Below, piece by piece: positions 23,659 through 35,977 of a DNA stretch of 64,000 bases (the stretch's first letter is position 1; every line of letters begins with the position of its first letter). Location of the stretch: NCBI GenBank assembly GCA_037178975.1, contig JASJZH010000004.1, positions 8,494,001 to 8,558,000 of the forward strand. Direction: 5' to 3'. Both the position numbers and the translations under genes were made by a program. The DNA is from Oscheius tipulae. Its lineage: Eukaryota; Nematoda; Chromadorea; Rhabditida; Rhabditidae. The notes under the pieces were generated by a model. The model saw only the letters and a program-made list of their open reading frames with translations. It was not told where the DNA came from and ran no database searches.

Positions 23659-26600
23659 TCACAAGTCGCTCAAGCTTTCCAATACTAGTTCAGCAAGTTC
23701 ATTGCATTCGTTGTCGTCCGACCGTGTTATTTTTTCGAGCAAAGTCATCTTGGATTAGCATTGGGCAATACCTGTAGTTTGTGCTATCGAACAAGACCAA
23801 GTTAGATACTTGTTTTTGTCCTTATGGGTCAAGTGACGCAAAGGCCAGATTGCCCACTGTTTAGCAACATGATTATCGTGCACTAGTATGTGATGGAATA
23901 TGCTTGACGTATTATATCTTACAATGTCAGACGTATATCACTAAACAGAGTTTTACTTACGAAATTATAATATCGCTGTCCACACTCCAGCTTGCAACTT
24001 GCTAAAAATGTTTAAGTGGAGAATGTCACAATGTTACCTGTAGTGCCGCTTTCTCGACCTCAGACTTCTGATAAGAAACGTTTGTCCAATCTCCAAGAAG
24101 AAGAAGTACAAAAAACTGTGTGCTGATAAATCCGAACTTCCAGTTTCCGTCCTTTTCGTAAAGTGACCTAAGCAAGCGAGAGTTAGCTATAATATCATAA
24201 GACTAGCAAAAAATGCAAAAGCATCTTTTTTTATAAGAAAATCACCTACATCACTGTAGTAATCATTTCGTCATTTAATAGTTTGCTTCGGAGATCTTCC
24301 ACTTCGGCAATATTGCACATAGTGATCATCATGGAGAAATGAACACTGAAAAATATTTAAACTACTAAGAAAAAATCTCTCTCAAGTTAGTTTCGAGCAA
24401 TTGTAGCTTGGATTCTAAGCAAATAAATTCCCATTGAAACAAACCTATCATCAGAACAGGTGTTGAAGCAATGGTAGAACAGTTCAACGCCGCCTATTTC
24501 TATTAGTCTGTAGCAATTTTGAGGATAATCATCTGTCATTGTTGTTAAAAAAACTCCAAAGATTACGATACAGCCAAGGATTTATTTCCTCGCTATTTTC
24601 CGTGTAAAGTAGACTGACTCCGAGCTATAATGTTGTTAAAGTAGCTACCAGTTGTTAACCTCGATTCCTCCGCAATTACCCAAATCTAGCCGTTTTTCTG
24701 GGAGTCCGGCTATCTGACAGAGTAAGATTGAGGTTACATGCTCGGCCAAAATGTTCCCAGCATGAATGGATAGGATTTTTTGAAGAACTTCAATGAGGCG
24801 CCTTAATATTACTTGAAAAGTGTTTATGGTAACTTACTGCGAAGCTAAGTAGTGGGGCTCAAAATTGGTTAGGCTTGCAGAGCAATAAATTGAGGAGTCT
24901 GATTCCAAATCGTCTTCCATGGTCTGCTGTAGGAAGTACACAAGAGCTTGTTTTTCTTCTCCTGACAAGAATTCCACAGTCATTGGGAGAATTTTGCATA
25001 AGGCCACAGTGTTTTTCATATCTGAACGTTTGTGCAACGTCAAGAAAGCTACTCTCAACCTTGTCAGTTTAGTTTCCTAAAAAAATGTTACTCTTGTAGC
25101 CATTACTTTATCGCTTACTTTGCTGGCACATTGTAGTTCGGACGGTTCCTGGTTGAGACATTCGCTTATTGTCTGGTATTCTTCTTCATTTGGGGGCTCG
25201 TTCGCCTAACATTCACATTTTATATGTAAAAAGTAATACCGTAAAACCTCTATTAGAAGCGCATGCGCTTCTATTTTTCAATCACCCCGTCTGCGTGCGC
25301 TTATAATAGAGGGTGTGCTTCTAATAGAGGGTGCGCTTCAATTTTTCGATAAGAAGATACGAATCGGAGTCACTTTATAACCAAGCCAAGGCAACAAACA
25401 AACAATAACAACAAAAATTACTCTTCAAAGTCTATTGGCGAGTAGCTATCTTCTTCGTTTTCTTCAAGTGTCAAATCACTCAGCTCTTCCATTGCTGTTT
25501 CTTCTTCGCGACGCTTCTGGAGAAGTGACAGTCCGGTTGATATAGATGCATCGCTCTTGAAACAGTGAATGAGTGAGTCTTCTGATCCATCCAGTGCGTT
25601 TGAAATTCCACAGGATTTGAATGATCCCACAATCATATCCTTTGTCAGCTGGTGCCAGGCTCGGGCTATCCATCCAAGATACTTGTCCATTGAGGGAGCT
25701 CTCGGATTTCCGGCTTTTGTATATTCTCTCGATTCATGAGTGAGCCAGTCTTCATATTGCTCTTGAATCTTTTTTTGAATGGGGCGTTCCATGATACATC
25801 CGGGGCCTGAGCCATTATTAGAAGAATTTGAATTGACCCTTACCTGGATATAAGGAGTACAGCCCGCTGGTACTAAAGTAGAATCAATCCTAAGTTCATC
25901 GAGCTTCTTCATCGTAGCCTTTGATTTGTGAACAGCATACTGATCCCAGATCAATAGTCTTTTCCCGAACAACGTTGATCCCAGAACTTTTTGCAAATAT
26001 TCGGCCGTATTTGCGTCGTTCATCCAGCTCTTCTTTGACCAGCAAAGCTCCAACTTGTTCTTGTATTTCTCGACGATACGTTTGTCTGGTCTGACTCGCG
26101 GAAGGATTACAAAAGGACGACATTTGTATCCGTCGTCTCTTGCCGTCAGCATGACAGTAATACAGAGCTTCTCGTGCCCTGTTGTTATCAGTCGGACCTA
26201 TAAAGAACATTAGTAAGCACCAGTGTTAAAAATCACCTCAGATGCTCCTTTCTCCGTAATTGTTGTTTTGGGGACAGGCTCGATGCTGACGCCTGTTTCG
26301 TCTGCTGCGAAAATATTTTGATAGTTGTTTCTTCTTCTTCTTTCAGCGAGTTTGAGGACAAAATTGACCACATGTTCCTCGAGGTCTTCTGACGGTTTTT
26401 GACAAGTTGAAGTAACATGTCTCGTTACCAAATTGTGTCTACGGAGAAACTTTTCTAGCCATCCATTAGAAATCTGAATTATGCTAATGACAAACATGTT
26501 TAAAGTCACTAACTTTAAAGCTCTCATCGCTTGACAGCTCTTTCGCCTTCTTTTTGATTATTCGGCGGCTCACAGAATGTTTTTTAGCACGTTGAAGCTT

Positions 26601-29600
26601 GATCCATTCAAAGAGATCTTTGTCCAACTTCAAGTCTCTCAGTGGTCGTCCTGCGCCGGGTAAACGCTTTCCTCCGAGTCCGCTTTGCTCGCTTCTTAAT
26701 AATCGATGTACAAAAACAAAAGTACATACCTTTGAAGGGCTAGAGAGCTCTTACGTGCTCGCCACTGTTGAATTTGTCGCCTGTCGACCCGAAATTGCTT
26801 GTAGATTTGAGTGCCTTTCGGCGTATTCAATGGCTTCAGTCTTGAAGGCGAGTCCGTAGCACTTCCTCTTTGCTTTAGTCAGCTCAAACGTTTCGCTTTC
26901 TAACTAAAAGAAAACAAACACTGTGAATATAAAAAAAACTAACGTGTTCAGCTCCAAGCGACGGCTCTTCAAAGTAATCTTCTGCTTTGCTTTCGCGCGA
27001 CGACATTTTATGTCTGAAGTTAAAACAATAGCAATACAAATGTGATACAATCGAATATAAAGAGAGGTTGAGAGCAACAAACATGGGAAGAAAGCAAAAA
27101 AAAAATGATAGCAATTTGAAGCAACAACCGCCGACATTAGGGTACTGTTCCAAGTGCGCTTCAATAAGAGGGTGCGCTTCTATTAGAGGGTGCGCTTATA
27201 TTAGAGGGGTGCTTATAATAGAAGGGTGCTTCTAATAGAGGTTTTACGGTACCTCGTCCACTGCCCGTTTTTGTGCTTCTTCATATAGGTTTGAAGCGTT
27301 TTCGCTTCTTACCAGCAGTGAGACTAAGCCAGTTATCGATGTTTTCCGCTGATTCGCATCTTTTTTATACAATCCAACATCGTGTTTAGGTTCATTTGTC
27401 TATACTACGTCATTTATATAAAGTGATATTCACCTTTTCTTCTTCGTGTCCCACAGACACTGACTCGGAGCATTTTGAGCTTGATGCAATAGGATTTTGT
27501 TCATTGGAGGGTTTATCAATTGACTCTTTACAAGGTTCCCGTTCTTTGGCGGTTTCACTAGTAAAAAGATAAACCACTTGGTATGAACCCACTCAGTGAA
27601 ATGTTTCATCATGACAGAAATGTTCTTGTTAATTGCGGCCAATTCTTCGTTGAAATGCCAAGAGTGTGGCTCTTGGTGTCTTAAGTTATTTAATCATATA
27701 AGACTCTTGCTTAAAACTTACAAAACGATGACAAGGGATTTCACAATAGCATCCAAACAGCCCATTGCGCTTATAGTATCCAAATCTTGTTCGACAATTA
27801 GCCTGCTAGCTGTGAACAAGATCGACAAAGTCGATTCGTCGAATATTTTTTTCTCACGCTGGTTCTCTAAAAATCTCGTGAGTGACTAAAGTAACATCAT
27901 TGGTTCACATTGTCGAAACAAGTTACCTGAATAACATCACTGTTGGCAAAAAACTTAAAATCATAGTTTAGAACAGATTCAATAGCCGTAGCCGCCTGTA
28001 TATGCGTCATAGCATCGTGACTGGTAGTTCCAAGTATTTGACATAGACATTTCAATAAACGACTTACAAAAAGAGTTCGGTTTACATGCTACAGACTACC
28101 TGTGAAGTGGCGGAATTTCCTCTAAAATGTTAAAATGTGGCATCCATTTGGTGAAGCAAAATATAACTACTTTGTTGTCCACATATTCCTCGAGTGCGAT
28201 GAGAAGTCTCTCGAAAATCAGCGGCATGGCCTCGGCCGGAATTGGAATAAACAATGGTCGGAAGTACATTTCGTGAATGCAGAATAAGCCAAGTAACTGT
28301 ATCTCTATGTGTTCCGGATGTCTTTTTGACGCATTAAGCATGCGTTTCAAAAGTGCGTAACGGTCCATCTAAAAAATGTGTTGTTTATAAGCCCCCGCGC
28401 AAGCAAACCTCTGGGCAATCGTCCTTTGTTCTATAAAATGAGCAACACTGTTTAAGAAGTATAAGAAGAAGCTCTGTACGTTCCGCATAAACATGAAATG
28501 CGGTGATGAACTTTAATTTAAGAATCGAAATACAGCTGGAACGACTAAATATTCACCTGGCTTTCATTTTCAGTTCCAGCTATGTGCTCGATTGGAAGGC
28601 TGGCAAACTTTACAGCATACACGCAATCGAATTTTGAAAGTATCCAATTCAAAGTGGCCAAGTAGCAGTTTCTGTATAATGCTACTTCGTTATGTATGGA
28701 ACAGAACTCGCCCCAATGATGTCGGCAGCATAAACATCAGCCCAATCCTTCTCGAACAAGTTCTTGATCTCTGTCAACGGAAGAACATTGTGAGAAATCA
28801 ACATCATGTCGTACATTATCTAAAATTGTTAAGTATGCTACTCTCACACAAATGACAGCAGTGTGACAGACGACTGACTTTTAAAATTTACTTTTCTGAA
28901 AACAGAATCCATGAAAGCTCTCCGCAAAGGTGTATTAGTGTGAAGTACCTCACGAAAAAAATTCAAAATCTGGACTTGTCCTTGTTCTTCATCTATCGCC
29001 TAAAAAACAAAATTGGCAGTTTTGTTTAGCTAATAACATACAATAAAAGTAGCATAGAAAACACCAAAGAAGACGTAAGAATCGCTAGAGAGAATCTTTA
29101 ACTTTGTTTTGGGTGCAACTGATCCGTGAAGCTCGCGAGAATCAAAGAAGCTGTCGTAATGCTCTTCTGCTATGCGACGTTCTGTTAATGTTTTCTGCAA
29201 CCATTATTCATAAGAAACACGCCTCAATAAAACCTCAATTGCTTGCTGCTGAACAGAAGAGAGAAAAGTGACGATTTTCTGAATACGATAGGAATATTAA
29301 TGAGTCAGAGATTCTACCTACGACGTAAAAGACTTTTAGAGATGACAGAAGTAGTAGGCTGTTTATGGACGAAATGAAAAGTTGGTAAATTATCTGAAGC
29401 AGATTTTGATATTTCCGGCATATTGTTACGTTAATGTTTCCTTCTGTGCACAAATTAGGTTTTTCTTGAAAAGCACGCGCAACAGTAGGCCAAATGACTC
29501 CAGAATGAATAACTTTCTGAAGACAACCATTGATTTAATTGTTCAGTACCATACATGACTTTAGGAAGTCGTTTAAGATGGAAAAAAAGATTGGAGAAAA

Positions 29601-31361
29601 GTTTTCATCATCCATCGCCCTCAAAATAGAGGCTGTTGCGTGCAAGTCTCCCTTCTCCAACTGTTCAGTAAGATACTGTTTTGCAGCCGTCGGATCCTAC
29701 ACAAAGTGTACCAACTTATATACTGTTCAAACCATTGATAAAGGACTTGTGTCCGGATGGCATGGAAGAAATGGTCTCACCGCAAACGATGCATTCTTCT
29801 TCTGTTTTTGGTAAATCGTTTCCTTTAGCGCAAAAGCTGCCGCAGGACTATACCAAGTGACTAAGATGTTGTCGATGTTTTCCAAATGTAAGTCGTTTCC
29901 CCAGTCAAGCTCATGGTTAAGGCTATTATTCTTTTCGTGGAGCCAATTTAGAACGACCTGTGAACATTATAAAATGATGCAATATAGACATACTCTTTTG
30001 TTAGCTGTCATTGCAAAGAAGAGAGCAGGTTCCACAAATATTGCCGTCATAAATTGAAAAATTTTCTTTATGAACTCTTCCCTGGTTACAGATTTCTAAG
30101 AGAACAAACATTAAATAAAAGATTGAAAAATTACGAGCGTGCATAGAAAGTAATTCACTTGGAGCTCCGAATAAAACCCGCTGCTGCGCATCAGACGAAG
30201 TTGAGCAGTGGCCTGATAGGGATCACTCGTGCTTGCTAATAGTCTGTCAAACTCGAGGACTGCTTTCTTACGTCGTCGACACTCCTTCTGAACGTTTAAA
30301 AGATTTTTTGGTCGGCGACTTATGTTGGAAGCGTTAATCGATGTACCTGCACTGTGGCACCTTTCTTTGCTGAGGTCTGTCTGTCTCTCATCATTTCCAA
30401 TGTCTATGAACAACAAAACATACCTTAATCTTTTCTAGTATCGTATTCAATGGATTTTCGACAAAAATGAGAGACAATTTTTCGAATGGTTCTGAATAGT
30501 AGCTTTTACTTTCATATAAACCAGTTACCTGGCTCCAAAAAAAATACGAGGTTATCGTATATTACAGCTTCTAGCTTTGCTAATGTTGCCTAAATTTATC
30601 TACTTGCCAGTTTAACTCAAAAGCACCTGCAGCTGGTTCATAAATATTCTTGAAAACGTCTTATTCGCCCAGCCCTCTGCAGGATCCAACATTTCGATGC
30701 AGGCTGGCGAATATCTGTATCGCTCAGAACAAAACTCTGCCAGGACATCGAGCAGGTAGTCCACATATTCGAAAGCGGTTTGAGGAAGATTTGCAAGCTA
30801 CGCTTCTTTGTAGAGAGGAAAGCGTGGATCTTACCAAGGTTTCAACTGTCCCGCAGATATTTTCTAATGTTGTGTTAACAAAAAGATCCTCGCCATGTGC
30901 AATGAAATTAAAGGCAATTTTCATTAGCGACGTATCCTTGAACAAAAGCGGTTAGGACCAATGTTATCGACTTACTCTGTTTCCACCATTGCAATACTTA
31001 ACTAAAACAATTTCAACAAGCTCTTTCCATTGCTCAATAGTAGCCTAAAACTGTTACACTTAAAAATATGGTCGTTACTTTTTGTAGAGTGTCGTTTGGG
31101 ATAAAGCGTATATTTCCAGAAACGCTCAAAACAAATGTCCTGGGCAATTCTTGAGGAGAAACTACAGAAAATATAGCAGGCAGTATTTTCCACTGAAACT
31201 TCCTACAGAGAACCAATAGTTGAGCAAGTTGTGTGCCTGGACTAGATAAGGACAGCACAAAATCTCCTCGGTCAAAATACTCTTGTTTTATCCTGTAACC
31301 TTTGACAATGACGTAAAGTTGCAAGCTCCCAGTCTTTTTTATGGTTTTGAAAGGTAACTCT
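23659..31361 (-). CDS. Gene B: very large alpha-solenoid-like protein (paralogue of gene A)
   Basis: A chain of about 100-codon minus-strand exons separated by short introns, from about 31361 to the TGA at 23659-23661 (C-terminus NELAELVLESLSDL, AATAAA polyadenylation signal just after). The protein is rich in leucine and charged residues with no transmembrane or signal segment. Examples are AKQYLTEQLEKGDLHATASI near 29690, FEKDWADVYAADIIGA near 28740 and RYALLKRMLNASKRHPEHIE near 28360. This composition suggests HEAT/ARM-like helical repeats, but I cannot name the family. The first part aligns by eye with gene A. A transposon (25239-27249) lies inside one intron, between exons ending EEAQKRAVDE and beginning ANEPPNEEEYQ. 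The 5' end is not settled: the first sure exon has an acceptor at 31361, only about 95 nt from the stop of gene A. Confidence 0.6.
25239..27249 (-). mobile_element. Pogo-like DNA transposon (2.01 kb) in an intron of gene B
   Basis: The ends are inverted repeats beginning CCGTAAAACCTCTATTAGAA, flanked by TA on both sides (25237-25238 and 27250-27251), the target duplication of the Tc1/mariner-pogo group. Inside the ends lie several copies of a TAATAGAGGGTGCGCTTCT-like unit, and at 25254-25273 a perfect 20-bp palindrome centred on GCATGC. The element carries one transposase gene on the minus strand, which shows two reading-frame breaks, so it is probably not autonomous. Confidence 0.9.
25418..27006 (-). 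pseudogene. Decayed CENP-B/pogo-type DDE transposase
   Basis: Starts MSSRESKAEDYFEEPSLGAE at 27006, splices at about 26955/26900, and continues with KCYGLAFKTEAIEYAER. A frame change near 26815 is needed to reach KQFRVDRRQIQQWRARK, the CENP-B-type helix-turn-helix. The catalytic core follows: FAADETGVSIEPVP (first D), LLIWDQYAVHKSKATMKKL (second D, with H) and a GCTPYIQ motif before a small intron. After the intron DVSWNAPFKK changes frame at a run of seven A (near 25775) into EQYEDWLTHESREY. The end is an acidic tail, with the stop at 25418. The two frame breaks suggest an inactive copy, unless they are sequencing errors at homopolymers. Confidence 0.75.
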
Positions 31362-31454
31362 GTAATTGAAAACAACGAAAGGGTACATGAAAGTAGAACT
31401 AGATACAGCAGGCTCTTATGACCTGGAGATATGAAAATTAGAATATTCGGATTT

Positions 31455-34400
31455 TTAATAATCTGGATCAAGCTCTTCATATAAAATTTCCAAATAATCA
31501 TATGATTCTTCCATTGTTCCTCGTTCGTCTTGTTCGAAACTCATCATTCTAAGTACATCATGTTGTTACGATGACAACAATCCTTACCGTATAGCTAGCT
31601 CTTTTAATTTATCAGATATCTTAACCTCCGAAGTTTTACTTGTAGAGGAATCTCCGCCAGATAGCCATGTAGATTTGATTAGTTGATCGCTCGGTCTCCT
31701 AAAGTTTATGACGAGTCAAGGTTATAATCGAAAACAGCGAGAACGTATTTCGTAGTAGAGGTATTGCACAAACTTACTCTTTATAGACCATATGCCATAT
31801 CGAGCTGCCCATGCTGTAAACATCTACTTTGCAAGTATATCGATCTCCTTCAATGACTTCCGGAGCCTGATAACCGTCTGTTCCGAAATCACCTGTTTCC
31901 GGCATTTCTACTTCATCTTGAGATTCGAAACAAGTTTCAAGGCTAACAACGTAACTGTACCTTTAGCTTGAATGCTACTTTCGCTATGTTGACTCAACAT
32001 TCTTTTTGTCTTCCTTATATCTCCGAGATCAGAAATTTTCAAAAGATCTCGTTCACTGTTGAGTAACATGCTAAAATCAGTTTGCTGAGCCCTTTTTGAA
32101 GATACTTTGCAGGTTTGACGTCGCGATGAATAAGTCTGTGCGAGTGTAGGTATGACAGACCACTCGCAGCTTGCAAGCTCCACCATAGAACCAGCTTTTC
32201 GGTGATGTCCATTGTTTCCTCGATAACTAAAAAAATAAGGTCGTTGGCACTTAAAAATGAGGCTTATTGTATATTTAGTTAAGTTTACTATGCTCAACTG
32301 ACCATCTTTGAGACTGCCACCCTCACAGTTCTCGATCAGAATGCCTGCATGGTCTCCTTTATCAAGGATGAACCCATAAATGTGCACAACATGTTGGTGT
32401 ATTTGCATCTATATAGGACTATCATGAATACAGCAGTACTCTCGTACATACTCGCATCATCGTATCGAGCTCGCCCCAAATTTCATCCATATCTTTAAAG
32501 TATTTGGCCACCACGATGCCTGGAATATTTGGCGCTTTGACAACCTCCACAGTTCTACCATGCACTACATTCTCGTATACTGTAGACACCCAAGCAAGCT
32601 GAGTTTTGTTAAAATGACCAAGAATAGGTTTCTGGAACAAAATTGATCTACAACCTATTAGCTCGTTACTTGGACTATGTCGGCGGCATAGATTTCCGGC
32701 CAGCTGTTTTCGAAGATTTTGTGGATATGAAGCAAATATGTTAACTTGTAGGTATTCTTACCTCTTCTGGTATTCTGGAACATGCTATCAGAATGGAATC
32801 ATACAACATCTATGACGGTAACGTAAGTATCCGAATATAAACTTCTCACTTTTCGGACAGTTTGTTGTCCAAAAAAGTATGTCCGTAGCGTGTGTACTGT
32901 ATGAAGAACGTCTCGAAAACAATTAACTCGCTTTCCCAGTTGTTCCATGTCCCGACAGCATGTTGAAAGCTGAATAAAACGGAATGACTATCTTTTCAAA
33001 AACTTGCAATAAAGTGAGCGGTAAAAACTGCTAGGAAGGGGTAAGGAAATTTGTTAGCGTAATCACGAAACTTTCTTGTCACTCTTGGAGCTTTTTTTGT
33101 ATCTAATGTTGATAGAGAGAAGTAAGTGAAGAAGATTTTCTCTGCTGTTTTTCGCTCTTCAAGGGTTTTCTGAGAAAAAAACATCTTCGCCAAGGAATCT
33201 TCCACTCCTACCTCTATAGAATCAACTTGCTCAACCGAGAAGTACGGTTTCAAAACCTTAAAAAGCAGTAGAATTGATGTGAGCATCGATGTCTCACCCA
33301 AAAATATGCTTTTACTGATGAGTAGAGTATTATGCTGTTGGTAGAAAGCATGTATGTTGTATAAAGTCTCTAAACAGCTTTGCTTTAGTTCTTTAAATTT
33401 AGAAGAAAAACCACCTGTAAGTTTTCTGATGTTATCGTTGCAGGGCGGCGTCGAACTACAGATGCACCCACCAACAGCAAGATACCGCTGTGAAAAATGC
33501 TCTGAATGTTATTAGATTATGACATTTCTTAACCATATTACTGCTTTTCTACACCATTCTTCCAAGGAGTCAAAGAATATATCCAGGTACATTTTTTTGG
33601 AAAGGATAGTCTTCAAAACTAGGCCAAACGTTCCTGGTGAGTTAACTTTTTCCAGTGCAGCCGCAAGATATTCTTTAGCTTCCATAATAGTCTTAATTAA
33701 AAAATCTCTAGTTTACATGATTGCCTACCCGTGGTGGTATAGTTCCCTGCGGACGGCGCATAAAGTTATGCAGCAGCATGAGCGCCATCCGATTTTGTTT
33801 TTTGAAAATCGTTTTTGTATGCATGTCATCTTCTGCCGAAAAGTTGTATAATAACTGTAAATCCCGGTGGGCCACTGATTTTCGAGAGATCAATGTTTCC
33901 CACTTTATAGCGATATTTTTTTTCTTACAGATGTGGTACAACTCATCAACGAATTCCTAAGCACTTTTTTTTTATCTGAATGCATGCAACCTACGGTTTT
34001 CATCTCTTCTAATACAATATAAAATGTCGGTTCGGAAATAACGATGAAAGCAAAGTTTTCAATAATTCTCCTCGAATCCGACAAACTGGTTGCTCTCTAA
34101 ACGCAAATAACTATTCTTATTTCAATTGTTTCGATCTACGGTAGTGCTGGATTGTGCTAATGCAACTATTCTTTCACACTCCATATTTCCTACTCTTTGA
34201 AATAGAACTCACTAGAATCTGTAGGAAGCTGTCCAAAACCAAATCAGGGTAAAAAGCAGAAGCAAGCATCAAGGTATATCTCTCTTCAATAGGCCTTGTG
34301 TACAAGTTATTTGTAAGACCTTCTTCAGCGTTTATACGTCTCCAGTTTTCAATCTAAGTTCGAAAATTCGCTTGCAAACAGTGTATCTCACCCAAAGAGT

Positions 34401-35882
34401 TTCAATAGTACTTCGCAAAGGTTCGGTCCCCTCGGTAATATTCCGTAATCTCTAAACATTTTTTATTTGAATCTCTCTATGTTACCCAAAAAGCAGTATT
34501 TGACATCTTCAGGCAGTGATTATTGCTTTGAGAAAGAAGAAGCTCGTTGTATAGGTCCTGAGCCCGTTTTGAACAGGATAAAAGTTGAACTTACACCCCA
34601 AGTGTCAAAAAAATGTTGGGTAAGTGTGTTACAAGCAGTAACAGCTGTTATTTCGGTTAGTTCCTCAGATGACAAAATGTCATGATGTCCCAGAATGCCT
34701 ATGTAGTGGTCTTTCCCCATTGGAGAAACGTCGACTCTTCTGTAGACAAAACTTTCCAAGGCGTCTAACAACTCTGATAATCGACCCCGGTGGAAGGAAA
34801 AATCTTCTTCGAAACTATGACAGCCAGCAATGTTTAGCTTAAAATATAATACATAGAAGTCCCATATTTAATTTTTTCCTCTTTTTTTTGGTTAATATGT
34901 CAAGCTATCTTGACTCACAAGGGTTTTGAATGCTTTCGCGATCATGTCCATGGTAGCATCTACAAAGTCAGAGCTCGCCAAGCTAATGAATAGCAGTTTC
35001 TTTACTAACACAGCAATTGGCAGCTCCTAAAACGCTTTTACAGAGTTTTCACAACTACACTTACACCATTAACAAAAGCATCTAACATGGGCTGTAGAGA
35101 AGTGACCCAAGAATCCAACGAGACCTTAAATTTTTGCTTCGGCATAGCAAATATTTTTGAACAGATTAAAATCCAAACAAAACGAAGTTACCTCCTTCTC
35201 AATAGCATCCCACGGGAGTTCTATCATGCTATCGTCATCTACTGAGAAAATTAAAACTTTCTCGGCTGATTCTCCCTTCACTTGCAGTTGTACCACGGAT
35301 AAGAAAAGCGTAAGTAAATTCTTGGGGCTTGTGAAAAGATAAGGTAGTTGAAAGAACTTCATCGTTGAACTAGACACCCAGTAAGCCAGCTGGCCTTTCT
35401 CTAGCTTTACAAGAAGCCCATGTGACATAACCTCTCGGTTAGTCTTGAGTCTACACAGTGTGACAGCGGGAGGCACGACACTGGAAAGTTGGTTCACAAC
35501 AACTGTTCGTCTATCTTACTCGAAAAAGGAGTCCAATGGTTGCACTCCTAAAGGCCCAAAAATTCCTTGAAGCGCTTCCTTCCTGTTACTTTTGCCTAAT
35601 AACTTTAACAACAAACTTACGATAGAACCGTTGAAATGAAATTGTTTTGTCCGTCCGGGTTAAATAATCTGATCACTAGACCAATGGTTTTACTAGAATT
35701 TTTTAATCGACCCACAGCTGCTGATGGATGAGTCGAGATATCCCTCTGCCGGAAATTTTCTCTCCATAGTAACAATACGAGGCTTGTGAATGTGGCAGTG
35801 ATAAGAACTGTGTTTAGGAACAAATACCTGTTGATCAGCTGATATGGTGCGGATTATGTACACGAAGCGGGCTGTACGGCAC
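31455..35882 (-). CDS. Gene A: alpha-solenoid-like protein with C-terminal protein kinase domain (5' end missing)
   Basis: Minus-strand exon chain whose first visible exon has an acceptor (CTTTCGCAG) at 35882 and so needs an upstream exon. The N-terminal part is Leu-rich helical sequence without membrane segments, for example KVLIFSVDDDSMIELPWDAI (about 35250) and AKEYLAAALEK (about 33660), paralogous to gene B. After FENSWPEIYAADIVQ (about 32700) it enters a kinase domain. Visible motifs are VVAKYFKD (beta-3 lysine codon at 32503-32505), HQHVVHIYGF (about 32395), HRDVKPAN (HRD at 32120-32128, spliced just before N), DLG in place of DFG (32022-32030) and GTDGYQAPEV (31859-31880). The C-terminus is acidic, ending EELDPDY with TAA at 31455-31457. 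No canonical glycine loop was found. Likely a cytoplasmic Ser/Thr-type kinase; substrate unknown. Confidence 0.65.
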
Positions 35883-35923
35883 CTGCGAAAGGGAAAACAG
35901 AAAAGTGACTCTTGATTTTGAAT

Positions 35924-35977
35924 AAGAAAACCAAAATATTTAATGGCTGAAATGGAGAGACAAGAAATAGCTGTTCG
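35924..35977. repeat. 54-bp copy of the collagen 3' region at the inverted-repeat breakpoint
   Basis: Identical to 37089-37142, which lies across the collagen stop/3' region in the left arm, and in the same orientation. It sits exactly between unique gene A sequence and the outer end of the left arm (35978). It looks like a templated filler at a rearrangement junction. Confidence 0.85.

Noticed and set aside
25239-27249. Subterminal direct repeats considered as a CRISPR-like array
   Set aside because: Units are adjacent without unique spacers, lie within transposon ends, and the genome is eukaryotic.
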